DNA from: Methylomonas sp. UP202
Lineage (GTDB): Bacteria > Pseudomonadota > Gammaproteobacteria > Methylococcales > Methylomonadaceae
DNA: 64,000 nucleotides
Direction of reading: 5' to 3'
Assembly (NCBI RefSeq): GCF_029910655.1
Contig: NZ_CP123897.1
Location: 1,798,001-1,862,000 of the forward strand
Below, one piece after another: positions 1 to 8,439 of the stretch (position 1 is its first letter; the number at the start of each line of letters is the position of its first letter). The position numbers and the translations under genes were made by a program. Below the pieces are notes generated by a model that saw only the letters and a list, made by a program, of their open reading frames with translations, had not been told where the DNA came from and did no database searches.

Positions 1-1245
1 GGGATCAACCACAAAACGGCGATTTATTCGGCACTTTTTCTGGCGTTGATGCCCTTGCATGTGGCCGTTTCCACACGGCTACATGCCGATCCCGTGGTGT
101 CGATGTTTTTGACCTTTAGCTTCATTGCGTTTTTTAAGGCCGAAACAACCGGGAATAAATTGGCGTATTTTCTGACCGGTATCGCGTTAGGTTGTGTATT
201 TTGGGTCAAGGAGTTAGCGGTATTAACTTTTAGTGCATTTCTTTTATACCCGCTGATTTTTCGTTGTTGGAAGTTTGGCTGGATTTATTTGGTTTTTGGC
301 GGACTGGTGATGCTGTTGGCTCACTTTGCGCTGATGACAATGATTGCGGGCGATCCGCTGCACGCTTTTAAAACCGTCATCGGTCAGCTTAATCGTAGCT
401 TTATTGGCGGAAACCAAGGCGAAGATAGTCCCTGGTACTATTTTTATTATTTGTTTTTCGATATTAAACATACCTGGTTAATACCGGTATTGGCGTTGTA
501 CGGTATCTGCGCGACTATCAAAACAATATTTTCCGAACGGTCCGTTAGCGCCGTTGCCTATGCCGCTTATTGGCTAGTTTCCTTGTTATTGGTGCTCTCG
601 TTTTTTCCGGTGTCGTTGGCACCGCTAAAATTTGCAATGAAACAATCCAATTATTTAACTTTGTTTCTAGCGCCGATCGCGGTTTTCGCCGGTATCGCGA
701 TTCAGCGTTTGCCACGCAAACTGGGCCATTTCTTGGTTTTTTTAGCATTGGCCGGCGCCATCGGTTTGTCGTTTTTGGAACAGCAGGCTTACCAAGTGTT
801 TACCGCGAATAGTCGAGCGCTGGTGGCGTTCGCGGAACAACATCCCCAAAGGCTTGTTTTAGGTTCGGTCAATAATCGGAACATCGCCTGCGTCTACGCA
901 TTGCTGGGCGGCGACACCTGTGATCGACTGCGAATAAACGATTTCGCCGATATTACCGCCGAACTCACATCCTCGAATTCCGAGGAAGCCTACGCAGTTA
1001 TTGATCGCGAAACCTTGGGATGGAGTCCCAGAGATATTAAACTGGACAAAGCCCCCAACTGTTGGCGGGACGGAATGCTTTTAAGCCCGGCGGATAGCGG
1101 AAATAGTCGAGCTTTACTCACGCTCGTTTTAAATTCGGCGACATTCTTGCCGGCAAGCCTGAAGAATAAATTGCAGAGTTTGCAGACACCACAGCCCGCA
1201 ACACTTTACCGGGTCGATTTGAACAATCTCTGGTGCAAAGGCTAA
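1..1245 (+). CDS. Membrane glycosyltransferase, GT39/ArnT-like, 5' partial
   Basis: The frame is open to the first base, so the N-terminal part lies outside the window; the ATG at 46 is internal. The visible part has many hydrophobic segments (about eight across residues 1-260) and then a soluble tail of about 150 residues containing several Cys. The stretch around THLHAD-like residues (STRLHADPVVS) after a membrane segment resembles the GT39 (PMT/ArnT) family, which moves sugars from polyprenyl-phosphate carriers to acceptors on the periplasmic side of the inner membrane. The acceptor cannot be told from sequence. It could equally belong to another GT-C family. The next gene is convergent (recG), so its operon lies upstream of the window. 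Confidence 0.6.
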   Translation, partial: GINHKTAIYSALFLALMPLHVAVSTRLHADPVVSMFLTFSFIAFFKAETTGNKLAYFLTGIALGCVFWVKELAVLTFSAFLLYPLIFRCWKFGWIYLVFGGLVMLLAHFALMTMIAGDPLHAFKTVIGQLNRSFIGGNQGEDSPWYYFYYLFFDIKHTWLIPVLALYGICATIKTIFSERSVSAVAYAAYWLVSLLLVLSFFPVSLAPLKFAMKQSNYLTLFLAPIAVFAGIAIQRLPRKLGHFLVFLALAGAIGLSFLEQQAYQVFTANSRALVAFAEQHPQRLVLGSVNNRNIACVYALLGGDTCDRLRINDFADITAELTSSNSEEAYAVIDRETLGWSPRDIKLDKAPNCWRDGMLLSPADSGNSRALLTLVLNSATFLPASLKNKLQSLQTPQPATLYRVDLNNLWCKG

Positions 1246-1340
1246 TACCGGACTCGGCGAGGTTTTCGTAGAACTCGGCGCTGTTAAAAACCCAAGCCTG
1301 TGTCCATCTTGGTCCACGCACAGGCCGACGGACGCATCCG

Positions 1341-3458
1341 TCACGGCGCGTGCATCAAACCTATTTCGCCGGTTTCGTTGCGACCTATCCAGCGTTCGAT
1401 CAGCGGCGCGATCGCTTCCGGCGCCAGCTTTTGCAATTCCGCGGCCGTGGGTGCCACCAAATCCAGCAAGTGACGGTCGCGGCCCAGATCGGCGATTTTG
1501 AATTGGATCTGGCCGGTCTGGCGGCTGCCCATTACTTCGCCGGGACCGCGCAATTCCAGGTCTTTCTCGGCAATCACAAAGCCGTCGTGGCTTTCCTTCA
1601 AAATGCCCAGACGCTGCTTACCCAGTAGCGATAACGGGGCTTGATACATCAAGACGCAGAAGCTTTCCTGGTCGCCGCGGCCGACTCGGCCGCGCAATTG
1701 ATGCAATTGCGATAGACCCAAGCGCTCGGCATTTTCGATGATCATCAAGCCGGCGTTGGGCACGTCCATGCCGACTTCGATGACCGTGGTCGCCACCAGC
1801 AAGTCGCATTCGTGACGTTTGAAGGCCTGCATCGCGGCGTCCTTGTCTGCCGGCTTCATGCGGCCATGCACCAAGGCGATGCGCACCGCCGGCAGTGCTT
1901 GCGTCAATAAAACCGCGGTTTTCTCGGCGGCTTCGCATTGCATTTGCTCGGATTCCTCGATCAAGGTGCATACCCAGTAGGCTTGGCGACCTTGAGCCAC
2001 CCAGTGGCCGATGCGGGCAATGATTTGCTCGCGCCGCTCGGCGGGCAGGACGCTGGTCGTCACCGGCCGGCGGCCGGGCGGCAGCTCGTCGATGATCGAA
2101 ATATCCAGATCGGAGTATTGCAGCATCGCCAACGTGCGCGGAATCGGCGTCGCGGTCATCACCAATTGGTGAGGGCGCATGCCGGAGTTGCTGCCTTTTT
2201 CCCGTAAGGCCAAGCGCTGATGCACGCCGAAACGGTGCTGCTCGTCGATGACGATCAGGCCTAGCTTGTGAAATTGCACCTGGTCCTGAAACAGCGCGTG
2301 GGTGCCGACGGCGATGCCGGCGCCGCCGTCGGCCAGGGCTTGCAGCGTGGCTTGTCTGGCCTTGCCCTTGAGCTGGCCGGTCAAGAAATGCACTGGATAG
2401 CCGGTGTCGGCAAACCAGGCCGCGAAATTGCGGAAATGCTGCTCGGCCAGCAATTCGGTCGGCGCCATCACCGCGACCTGATAGCCGCTGTGCAGCGCCA
2501 TCAAGGCCGCCAGCGCGGCGACCACGGTCTTGCCGGAGCCGACATCGCCTTGCACCAAGCGCAGCATCGGTTGGGCCTGCTCGCAGTCGGTCTGGATTTC
2601 CGCGCCGACCCGTTGCTGGGCGTCGGTCAGGTGAAACGGCAGTCGTTCGATAAAGGCTTGCTTGGCGGCGGCGTCGAACTGAAATTCCGGCGCTCGCCAG
2701 CGTTTAAAACCTTGCTTGCCTTGTAGGAGCGCTAGGTGATGAGCCAGAAATTCTTCGAACGCCAATCGCCTTAGGGCAGGGGACTGGCCGTCGCTGAGCT
2801 CGGCAATGTTTAAGTGCGGCGGCGGATTGTGTAGGGTTTGCAAGGCCTCGGCTAACGGCGGAAAACCATTACGGCTCAACACGGCGGCTGGCAGCCAGTC
2901 GCGGATACCGCCGCCTTCGCTTAAACATAAAGTCAGCGCTTGTTTGACCGCCTTGCGTAGCGTGGTTTGCGGCACGCCTTCGGTCAACGGATAGACCGGC
3001 GTTAGCGTCGGTTCGCAAAGTTGCTCCGGGGACTGGACGATCCGGTATTCCGGATGCACCATTTCCAAACCGGAGTAGCCGTAACGCAATTCGCCGTAAC
3101 AACCGATCAGGGTACCTGGCTTGAGCTGTTGGCTTTGTTGCACCGAGAAATGAAAAAACCGCAACGATAAGCTGCCGCTGGTATCGCCGATCCGGCAAAT
3201 CAGGCTGGGCCGGCCGCGTTGGATGGCGTCTATAAACTCCACCGTGCCGCAGACCAGTGCCGACATGCCGGGCAATAATTCGCCGATCGGCGTGATTCGG
3301 CTGCGGTCCTGATAGCGCAGGGGCAGATGGAATAGCAAATCCTGAAGCGTGCGAATGCCCAGCTTTTCCAGCCGAGCGGCCGATTGCGTGCCTATGCCGG
3401 TCAACTTGGTGACCGGTTGTTGGGTGGGTTCCAGCGGAATGGATGATGATTTAAGCAT
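1341..3458 (-). CDS. recG: ATP-dependent DNA helicase RecG
   Basis: 705 residues, close to the usual 690-700 of RecG. The order is standard: N-terminal wedge/OB domain (about 1-270, with KLTGIGTQSAARLEKLGI near the start), a DEAD-type helicase core with Walker A GDVGSGKT and box II DEQH (VIDEQHRFG), then a C-terminal helicase domain with the QLRGRVGRG motif. RecG remodels stalled replication forks and Holliday-like branched DNA by reverse branch migration in the cytoplasm. The ATG at 3458 gives the expected N-terminus. It follows the HupE/UreJ gene on the same strand after an 80-bp gap, so it may be read through from that operon, but no functional link is implied. Confidence 0.97.
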   Translation of the reverse strand: MLKSSSIPLEPTQQPVTKLTGIGTQSAARLEKLGIRTLQDLLFHLPLRYQDRSRITPIGELLPGMSALVCGTVEFIDAIQRGRPSLICRIGDTSGSLSLRFFHFSVQQSQQLKPGTLIGCYGELRYGYSGLEMVHPEYRIVQSPEQLCEPTLTPVYPLTEGVPQTTLRKAVKQALTLCLSEGGGIRDWLPAAVLSRNGFPPLAEALQTLHNPPPHLNIAELSDGQSPALRRLAFEEFLAHHLALLQGKQGFKRWRAPEFQFDAAAKQAFIERLPFHLTDAQQRVGAEIQTDCEQAQPMLRLVQGDVGSGKTVVAALAALMALHSGYQVAVMAPTELLAEQHFRNFAAWFADTGYPVHFLTGQLKGKARQATLQALADGGAGIAVGTHALFQDQVQFHKLGLIVIDEQHRFGVHQRLALREKGSNSGMRPHQLVMTATPIPRTLAMLQYSDLDISIIDELPPGRRPVTTSVLPAERREQIIARIGHWVAQGRQAYWVCTLIEESEQMQCEAAEKTAVLLTQALPAVRIALVHGRMKPADKDAAMQAFKRHECDLLVATTVIEVGMDVPNAGLMIIENAERLGLSQLHQLRGRVGRGDQESFCVLMYQAPLSLLGKQRLGILKESHDGFVIAEKDLELRGPGEVMGSRQTGQIQFKIADLGRDRHLLDLVAPTAAELQKLAPEAIAPLIERWIGRNETGEIGLMHAP

Positions 3459-3538
3459 GCCGCCAATTTGGCATGCTTGGTGCGGAATGGCAATGCCCGG
3501 CTGTTACAAGTCTTGTTGGTCCCCGCGAACCAAGCTAG

Positions 3539-4660
3539 TCAGGCCAAAGCGGCGCTGACCGAGTAATAGCAATACAGCAAGCCCGCGATACCGACCAGCA
3601 GCGAACCGAGTCGTTGTGAAGTGCTGGGTGCCGGTACCGCCACGCCGCGACTGCCAACCAAAGCCAGCCCGTAATATAAAGGTATCACGACACTCAAATG
3701 GCCCAGCTCCACGCCCAGGCTGAACGCGGCGATGGCCCAGGCCACTTGCTCTGCCGACAGCGCGGCGAGGCTGTCCAACAAGCCCCCAGCAAATCCCAAA
3801 CCGTGAAACAAGCCGAAGCCGAATGCAATCGCTTGCCTGGGTTTACCGTGGCTGAGACGGGGCCAGACGATGTTTTGCAGCGACACCGCGACGATGCTGA
3901 ACGCAATCATAGGCTCGACCAATCGCGGCGATACCCGCCACCAATCCAGTACCGCCAGCGTCATCGTCAATCCGTGGGCCAGCGTGAACAGCAACACGAT
4001 GATCGCCAATTCGCGCAGCGAACCGACCGCCAGCACCAGGCCGGCGACGAACAGCAAGTGATCGTAGCCGTGCAAGATATGCCGCCAACCCTGAACCGTG
4101 TAATCCCAGCCCAAGCGACTGTCGAAGCCAGCCGCGTCCAACGATAGTCTCAGTATTTCTTGGTAAGCCAGCAACGCTTGATTGACCAAGTGCCCGTCTC
4201 GATAAACGCTCAAGCGGTAGCTGACTTCCCACGGATTGCCCGGCGCAAACTCGATTTCCCGCAGCAGGTTTTGGCCGATCTTCACGACGCCGGGTCTTTC
4301 GACGGGCAGCGGATAGGTTAGCCGATAGACTAACGCCTGGTTGAGCGTAGTCGGTGCCGACACGGCTTTCCCGGTCAACGATACGGAATCGGCGGTAAGG
4401 TGCAGGTGGGCCAGCAGATAGTCGCCATGTCGATCCAGCGCTTGAGCGTCGATGCCGCTGTCGGCCGGCGCGCCTCGGTTGGCGATAACGATTTGCTCCA
4501 GCGGCACCGTCATCTCCAACAAGATTTGCTCGGTGCCGATATGCAAGGTTGCCGAACCTTGCGCAATCGGATGGGAAAAGCTAGGCCGGCCCGCCAAGCC
4601 GCCAGCCACTTGCAGACAGAAGCACAACAAGCAAAGCCGGCAAAGGCTAGCGATGCGCAT
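3539..4660 (-). CDS. HupE/UreJ-family membrane protein with periplasmic N-terminal domain
   Basis: 373 residues. A signal peptide (about 1-24) is followed by a soluble, probably periplasmic beta-rich domain (about 25-180). Then comes a six- to seven-segment membrane domain carrying HGYDHLLFVAGLVLAV and FGFGLFHGLGFAGGLLD, which are the His-rich signatures of HupE/UreJ proteins. HupE and UreJ members are linked to nickel uptake, but this long form with an extracytoplasmic N-terminal part is common away from hydrogenase or urease genes, so the metal is unknown. The start overlaps the end of the upstream TPR gene by 14 bp, indicating translational coupling. It is the last gene of a DUF4331-TPR-HupE/UreJ operon. 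Confidence 0.85.
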   Translation of the reverse strand: MRIASLCRLCLLCFCLQVAGGLAGRPSFSHPIAQGSATLHIGTEQILLEMTVPLEQIVIANRGAPADSGIDAQALDRHGDYLLAHLHLTADSVSLTGKAVSAPTTLNQALVYRLTYPLPVERPGVVKIGQNLLREIEFAPGNPWEVSYRLSVYRDGHLVNQALLAYQEILRLSLDAAGFDSRLGWDYTVQGWRHILHGYDHLLFVAGLVLAVGSLRELAIIVLLFTLAHGLTMTLAVLDWWRVSPRLVEPMIAFSIVAVSLQNIVWPRLSHGKPRQAIAFGFGLFHGLGFAGGLLDSLAALSAEQVAWAIAAFSLGVELGHLSVVIPLYYGLALVGSRGVAVPAPSTSQRLGSLLVGIAGLLYCYYSVSAALA

Positions 4661-5936
4661 GGAAATCGTCGTAATGCGGATTGATTTGCCGGGCGCGTTC
4701 CAACGCCGCCCGGCCTTCGGCGTCGAATCCGGCCGCCAGCAGAATCATGCCGGCATGGCCGTATAGATGAGCGTCTTCCCAGCGGTAGCTCAGCGCGGCA
4801 CGGGCGTGAGCGACCGCCGCCTGGATTTGTCCGTCGCGGAACAGCGCCCAGGCCAACGCATCGTGGCTCACGGCGTTCGGCCGCTGTTCGAGATCAAGCC
4901 GCGCCCAAGCGCTGGCGTTGGTGCCGTCCAGATAAGCGTCGGCGTACAAGGCCGCCAGATGATGGTAGTACTGGGTTTGGCCATTGCGGGTGGCATCCAG
5001 GTAAAAATCCAAAGCCTTGTCGTGCCAGTATTTCGCCGGCTCGGATTGGCCCAGGAATTGGTAAAGATCGCCCAGGCTTTGATAAAACTCCGGCTTGCGG
5101 GTGCAGAGCGCCAATTGCCGATAAACCGCCACGGCTTCGGCGTAACGCCGTTGCGCCGCCAGCCATTCGCCCCAGTAATCGGCGGCCAACCAATAGCCGG
5201 AATAGGCGCGTAGCGCCAACCGGTAGTGCGCCTCGGCCGCGCCGGCATCGCCGTGGCTCAATGCCAGGTAGCCGCGCTGCAATTCCAGCCAGGCAAAATC
5301 GCGCATTGCCTTGGAGGACAGCAAATCCTCGGCATCTTGATAGGCTCGATCGGCCAGTTCGGTTTGCCCGGTTTTGTCCATCAGCAACGCGTATTGGGCC
5401 AACAGCGCCCAGTCGGTTTGCCGCGCCGATTCGTTCAGCAAGTGTTGGGCATCTTCGATGCGGCCTTGCTGCAAGGCGATGTCGATCGCCAAGCCGAGCC
5501 GGCTCGGCGCGTCGTCCCAATTGGCCTGTGCGGCCAGTTCGGCCAGATGAACCGCTGCTTCGGCGGGTCTGTGGTGGTGAGCGGCCCAGCGGGCCTCCAG
5601 CATCCGTAGCGCCGGGCTATCCGGCGCCGCGCGCCGCGCCGCCGTCAAGCGTTGTTCGACGGTGGCGCGGTCGCCGGGGGTGGCGCTCAGCCAGTAGCGT
5701 TGGGTGGCCAACATCGCCTGATTGACCGGGCTTTCGCCCGAAGTACCGGCCGCTAAATCGGTCAGCTTCGACCAATCGCGACGATAATCGGTGGTTTCGA
5801 AAGCGCCGAACAGTGCCAATGCCAGCCCCGCCCAGGCGGCCAGCATCCAGCCCGCCACCGCGAGAGCCATTCTCGTGGCTGACCGGGTTCGCGAGCGGAC
5901 GCGGTCGCCACGCGGCGCGCCTGCCGGTCGGTGCAT
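4647..5936 (-). CDS. Membrane-anchored TPR-repeat protein
   Basis: 429 residues. A basic N-terminus (about 1-22) is followed by one membrane segment (ALAVAGWMLAAWAGLALALF), then by alpha-helical repeats to the end. Several have TPR spacing with alternating Ala/Tyr/Leu (for example YWLAADYWGEWLAAQRRYAE, near residues 240-260). Such proteins usually act as scaffolds for partner proteins; here the repeats should face the periplasm if the N-terminus stays inside. The gene lies 15 bp after the DUF4331 gene and overlaps the HupE/UreJ gene, so the three are almost certainly co-transcribed. The exact partner is unknown. An internal start is possible, but the ATG at 5936 fits the spacing and the basic-hydrophobic N-terminus. 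Confidence 0.8.
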   Translation of the reverse strand: MHRPAGAPRGDRVRSRTRSATRMALAVAGWMLAAWAGLALALFGAFETTDYRRDWSKLTDLAAGTSGESPVNQAMLATQRYWLSATPGDRATVEQRLTAARRAAPDSPALRMLEARWAAHHHRPAEAAVHLAELAAQANWDDAPSRLGLAIDIALQQGRIEDAQHLLNESARQTDWALLAQYALLMDKTGQTELADRAYQDAEDLLSSKAMRDFAWLELQRGYLALSHGDAGAAEAHYRLALRAYSGYWLAADYWGEWLAAQRRYAEAVAVYRQLALCTRKPEFYQSLGDLYQFLGQSEPAKYWHDKALDFYLDATRNGQTQYYHHLAALYADAYLDGTNASAWARLDLEQRPNAVSHDALAWALFRDGQIQAAVAHARAALSYRWEDAHLYGHAGMILLAAGFDAEGRAALERARQINPHYDDFHAHR

Positions 5937-5951
5937 GGCTTCGGTAACGGC

Positions 5952-7619
5952 TTACCAGGGCTCGGCCAGATACGGGAATTCGGTTAAGAACGGCTTGTCG
6001 TTTTTGACCGGATTCGGCGTGGTTTTGGGCTCGATTGGGGCGGAAGCCCATAGCGCCGGGTTGTTCAAGGATTCCACGCTGCAGGGTTTGCCGCCGCACC
6101 CGTTTTCCATGTCCAGAAACAAGGACAAAAACCGCGTCGCCACCTGGTCTTCCAGGCGCCGGCCGAAGGGCCACGAGCCGTTGGTATCCATGTCTATCGA
6201 CGCCACGTTCGGAATAAAGATTTCGAAGGTGCGCGGCGGTTTGATGTCCAGGCCTTTGACGTTCCAGCTGTTGTCCGGCATGTTGACCCGTTGGAAAAAA
6301 CACTTTTTGGAGCGCTTGAAGGCCTCGATCGCCAGATCGTAGGTCTTGAACACCGAGACCGGCGCGTTGGAATGGTCGAAGCAACTGTTCAGCCCCAGTG
6401 CATTGATCGACGGCCCGAAGCCCCAGCCCAAGTGGGCAAAGCGCTTGACGTAAACCTCGCCGAGTTTGATGTTGTCGGCCAGTTGCTTTTCGTCTTCCCG
6501 CAGATTCAGCGCGGCATCCAGGAAGGGTACGCCGTCCACGTCGACTTTTTTGTAATCGCTCAGACGGTTGTTGAAGCCGGCCACCGGCGCCGGCGATTCG
6601 TGCGCGCCACCGAGCTTGGCCAGCAACGACCATTGCGAATGTTCCGGAATCGCCTTGGCCTTCGCCGATGCGCGCAGCATCCAACTTTCGCCCCATGTCC
6701 GGACGATGCGTTCGGTTTCCGGGGTTTTGGTCAAAAACTTCAGCGGCAGTTCCAGCACAATCGCGTTGACGTTGCCGCCGGCGCGGGCGTCCTGGCCGGT
6801 ATAAACGAAGCGGAAATTACCGTTGGCATCCTTGTAAAACCGGTTGCCGTTCCAGGTCATTGGCTGCTTGGGTAGGTCTTTTTTGACCGTGATGCCCCAG
6901 TCAGGCAGGTTTTTGTCGTAATTGAAAAAGCTGTTGCCTTCCAGTTCAAGCAAGGTCTTAGGAATCCTGGCCTCGGCGGATTTTTTGTCCTTGACCGGCA
7001 CGTGGTAATACTGCGGCGCGTAGTTGATCGATCGGAAAAAACCGGGCAAATCGTTGAAGAAAGCATCGTCGCGGCCGCCGACGAAGGTCTTGATCGCGAA
7101 TCCGTTCGGCGTTTTCAGTTCGACGACTTTGTTGGTATCGATCACCTGCGAGAAATCGCCGTCGGGAAAGCCCAGGAAATCCAGTTTCGCCTGGTTTTGT
7201 TGATTGAACGTGACCCTCACCTCGCCGGGTTTGAAATTAATGTATTTCTTGCCGACCGCTTCGGCGTAATTCAGCAGGTTTTTCAAATCGATTTGGTCGC
7301 CCATGCCCAGCGCTGCGCGCGGATCGGGATCGAATTGGATCCGGTAGAGCAGGTCGGTGTCGAATACCCCGGCCTTGGGAATGGACGCGAAGGTCAAGGC
7401 CACGACGACTTGTTCGCCCTGACCTTGGTCGGCACTGGGGTAGCCGAACAAATCGTACAAATCGGCGGCGCTCGGCGGGATGTCGGCGAAAATCGAGTTG
7501 ATCGCGTTGGGGTCGTTGTGGTCGGCGGCTTGACCGAAGTGCGGAATCAGGCATAGGCCGAGTGTCGCTAGACCGATTCGGCAGGTACGTGCGGTGCGAA
7601 ACGAACGGAAGATGTGCAT
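5952..7619 (-). CDS. DUF4331-family secreted protein
   Basis: An upstream extension is possible, but the ATG at 7619 is preceded by a good ribosome site (AAGGGGAT) and begins a typical signal peptide (MHIFRSFRTARTCRIGLATL, ending near QAADHND). The mature protein of about 525 residues starts directly with the ADHNDPNAINSIFADIPPS region characteristic of DUF4331 proteins. Function of the family is not established. It is the first gene of an operon with the TPR and HupE/UreJ genes. Four or more Cys occur in the C-terminal half (CFDHSN, KKCFF, NGCGGKPC), compatible with disulfides in the periplasm. Confidence 0.88.
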   Translation of the reverse strand: MHIFRSFRTARTCRIGLATLGLCLIPHFGQAADHNDPNAINSIFADIPPSAADLYDLFGYPSADQGQGEQVVVALTFASIPKAGVFDTDLLYRIQFDPDPRAALGMGDQIDLKNLLNYAEAVGKKYINFKPGEVRVTFNQQNQAKLDFLGFPDGDFSQVIDTNKVVELKTPNGFAIKTFVGGRDDAFFNDLPGFFRSINYAPQYYHVPVKDKKSAEARIPKTLLELEGNSFFNYDKNLPDWGITVKKDLPKQPMTWNGNRFYKDANGNFRFVYTGQDARAGGNVNAIVLELPLKFLTKTPETERIVRTWGESWMLRASAKAKAIPEHSQWSLLAKLGGAHESPAPVAGFNNRLSDYKKVDVDGVPFLDAALNLREDEKQLADNIKLGEVYVKRFAHLGWGFGPSINALGLNSCFDHSNAPVSVFKTYDLAIEAFKRSKKCFFQRVNMPDNSWNVKGLDIKPPRTFEIFIPNVASIDMDTNGSWPFGRRLEDQVATRFLSLFLDMENGCGGKPCSVESLNNPALWASAPIEPKTTPNPVKNDKPFLTEFPYLAEPW

Positions 7620-7879
7620 GGCTGTGATCCCCTTCTGTAGTTGTTGTAGGGAAAGCGCCGTTCGGCGGGGACGCGGGCCGGACCGGATTCGGCAGGGGCG
7701 CGAGCGTCGAAACGGAGTCTGCAAGCTAACTCCAGACCCGAATAAAGTCAACGTTACGAAATGTGGGCTTATTTCATGGAACGGGAGCCGGAACATTTTG
7801 CAATGTCCCATAGGCGTAATTGAGTGAAAAAATTCACCGCTTAAAAAAAAATTTTGGTCTACGATTCACATTATTGGCA

Positions 7880-8087
7880 ACCTACTAACGCCTTCCAAGG
7901 GGGTAGACCGTGGTGACAGGCGCGAAATCCTTAACTCTCGCTGGTAACGTACTCCGCGAAACTCCTACCATCTTTACTAAGTTGCCGCTAGGCGCAACGC
8001 TTGCTCGTCGTCTGTTTCCGAATCGGCGCACCTCCGAACTTGCCCGCTTACCGACCGGCCTCCGTCCTCCGGCCGGCGGTTTTTTTT
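7880..8087 (+). ncRNA. Possible small RNA or leader ending at a strong terminator
   Basis: The 820-bp gap between the DUF4331 start and the cytochrome start contains no convincing ORF. It does hold a strong rightward terminator (8051-8087) with nothing coding in front of it. Upstream there is an A/T-rich tract (7845-7860) that could be a promoter, and the stretch 7880-8050 contains several short complementary words (for example GGTCTAC near 7856 with GTAGACC near 7902). This arrangement fits a free-standing transcript of about 200 nt or an attenuated leader of the cytochrome operon. I do not recognise a known riboswitch or RNA family. Confidence 0.3.
8051..8087 (+). terminator. Rho-independent terminator
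   Basis: CCGGCC (8055-8060) pairs with GGCCGG (8071-8076) around a 10-nt loop; CCG (8051-8053) and CGG (8077-8079) extend the stem with one bulged A. Eight T follow at 8080-8087. Confidence 0.8.
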
Positions 8088-8439
8088 GCGCCTGGATACG
8101 GCAGCAAGGCGAGCCGACTTCGGTTTCGGCCGCGCGGATACCGCTCGCTCGGATTTTTTCCGGCCCTAGTTCCGATTATCGATGTCGTCTTGACTCGCCG
8201 CCGCTTGGCTGAGCGCGACTTCGATCGAATCCCGTACCGGGCGGCGCCAAGGCGCGGCTCGGTTTAACTCGCGGCTTGCCGAGCGGCGCGTCATCTCGCG
8301 CCACCGCTCGAGAAGCCGCGCGAAAACGCAGCGGCGCGGGATGGCCCGCCCAGGCACAAGCCGCTGTCGGCGTTATCGAGCAAATGCCAACAACGATAAC
8401 AAGGCGTTGCCCGCTGAATCTATCTATCCGGAGGAAATC

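Noticed and set aside
5617-6696. A 359-codon open frame overlapping the DUF4331 and TPR genes
   Set aside because: Same-strand alternative frame covering the junction of two well-supported genes; Arg/Gly-rich shadow.
7910-8212. A 100-codon open frame spanning the orphan terminator
   Set aside because: It runs through a strong rho-independent terminator and has no protein-like features.
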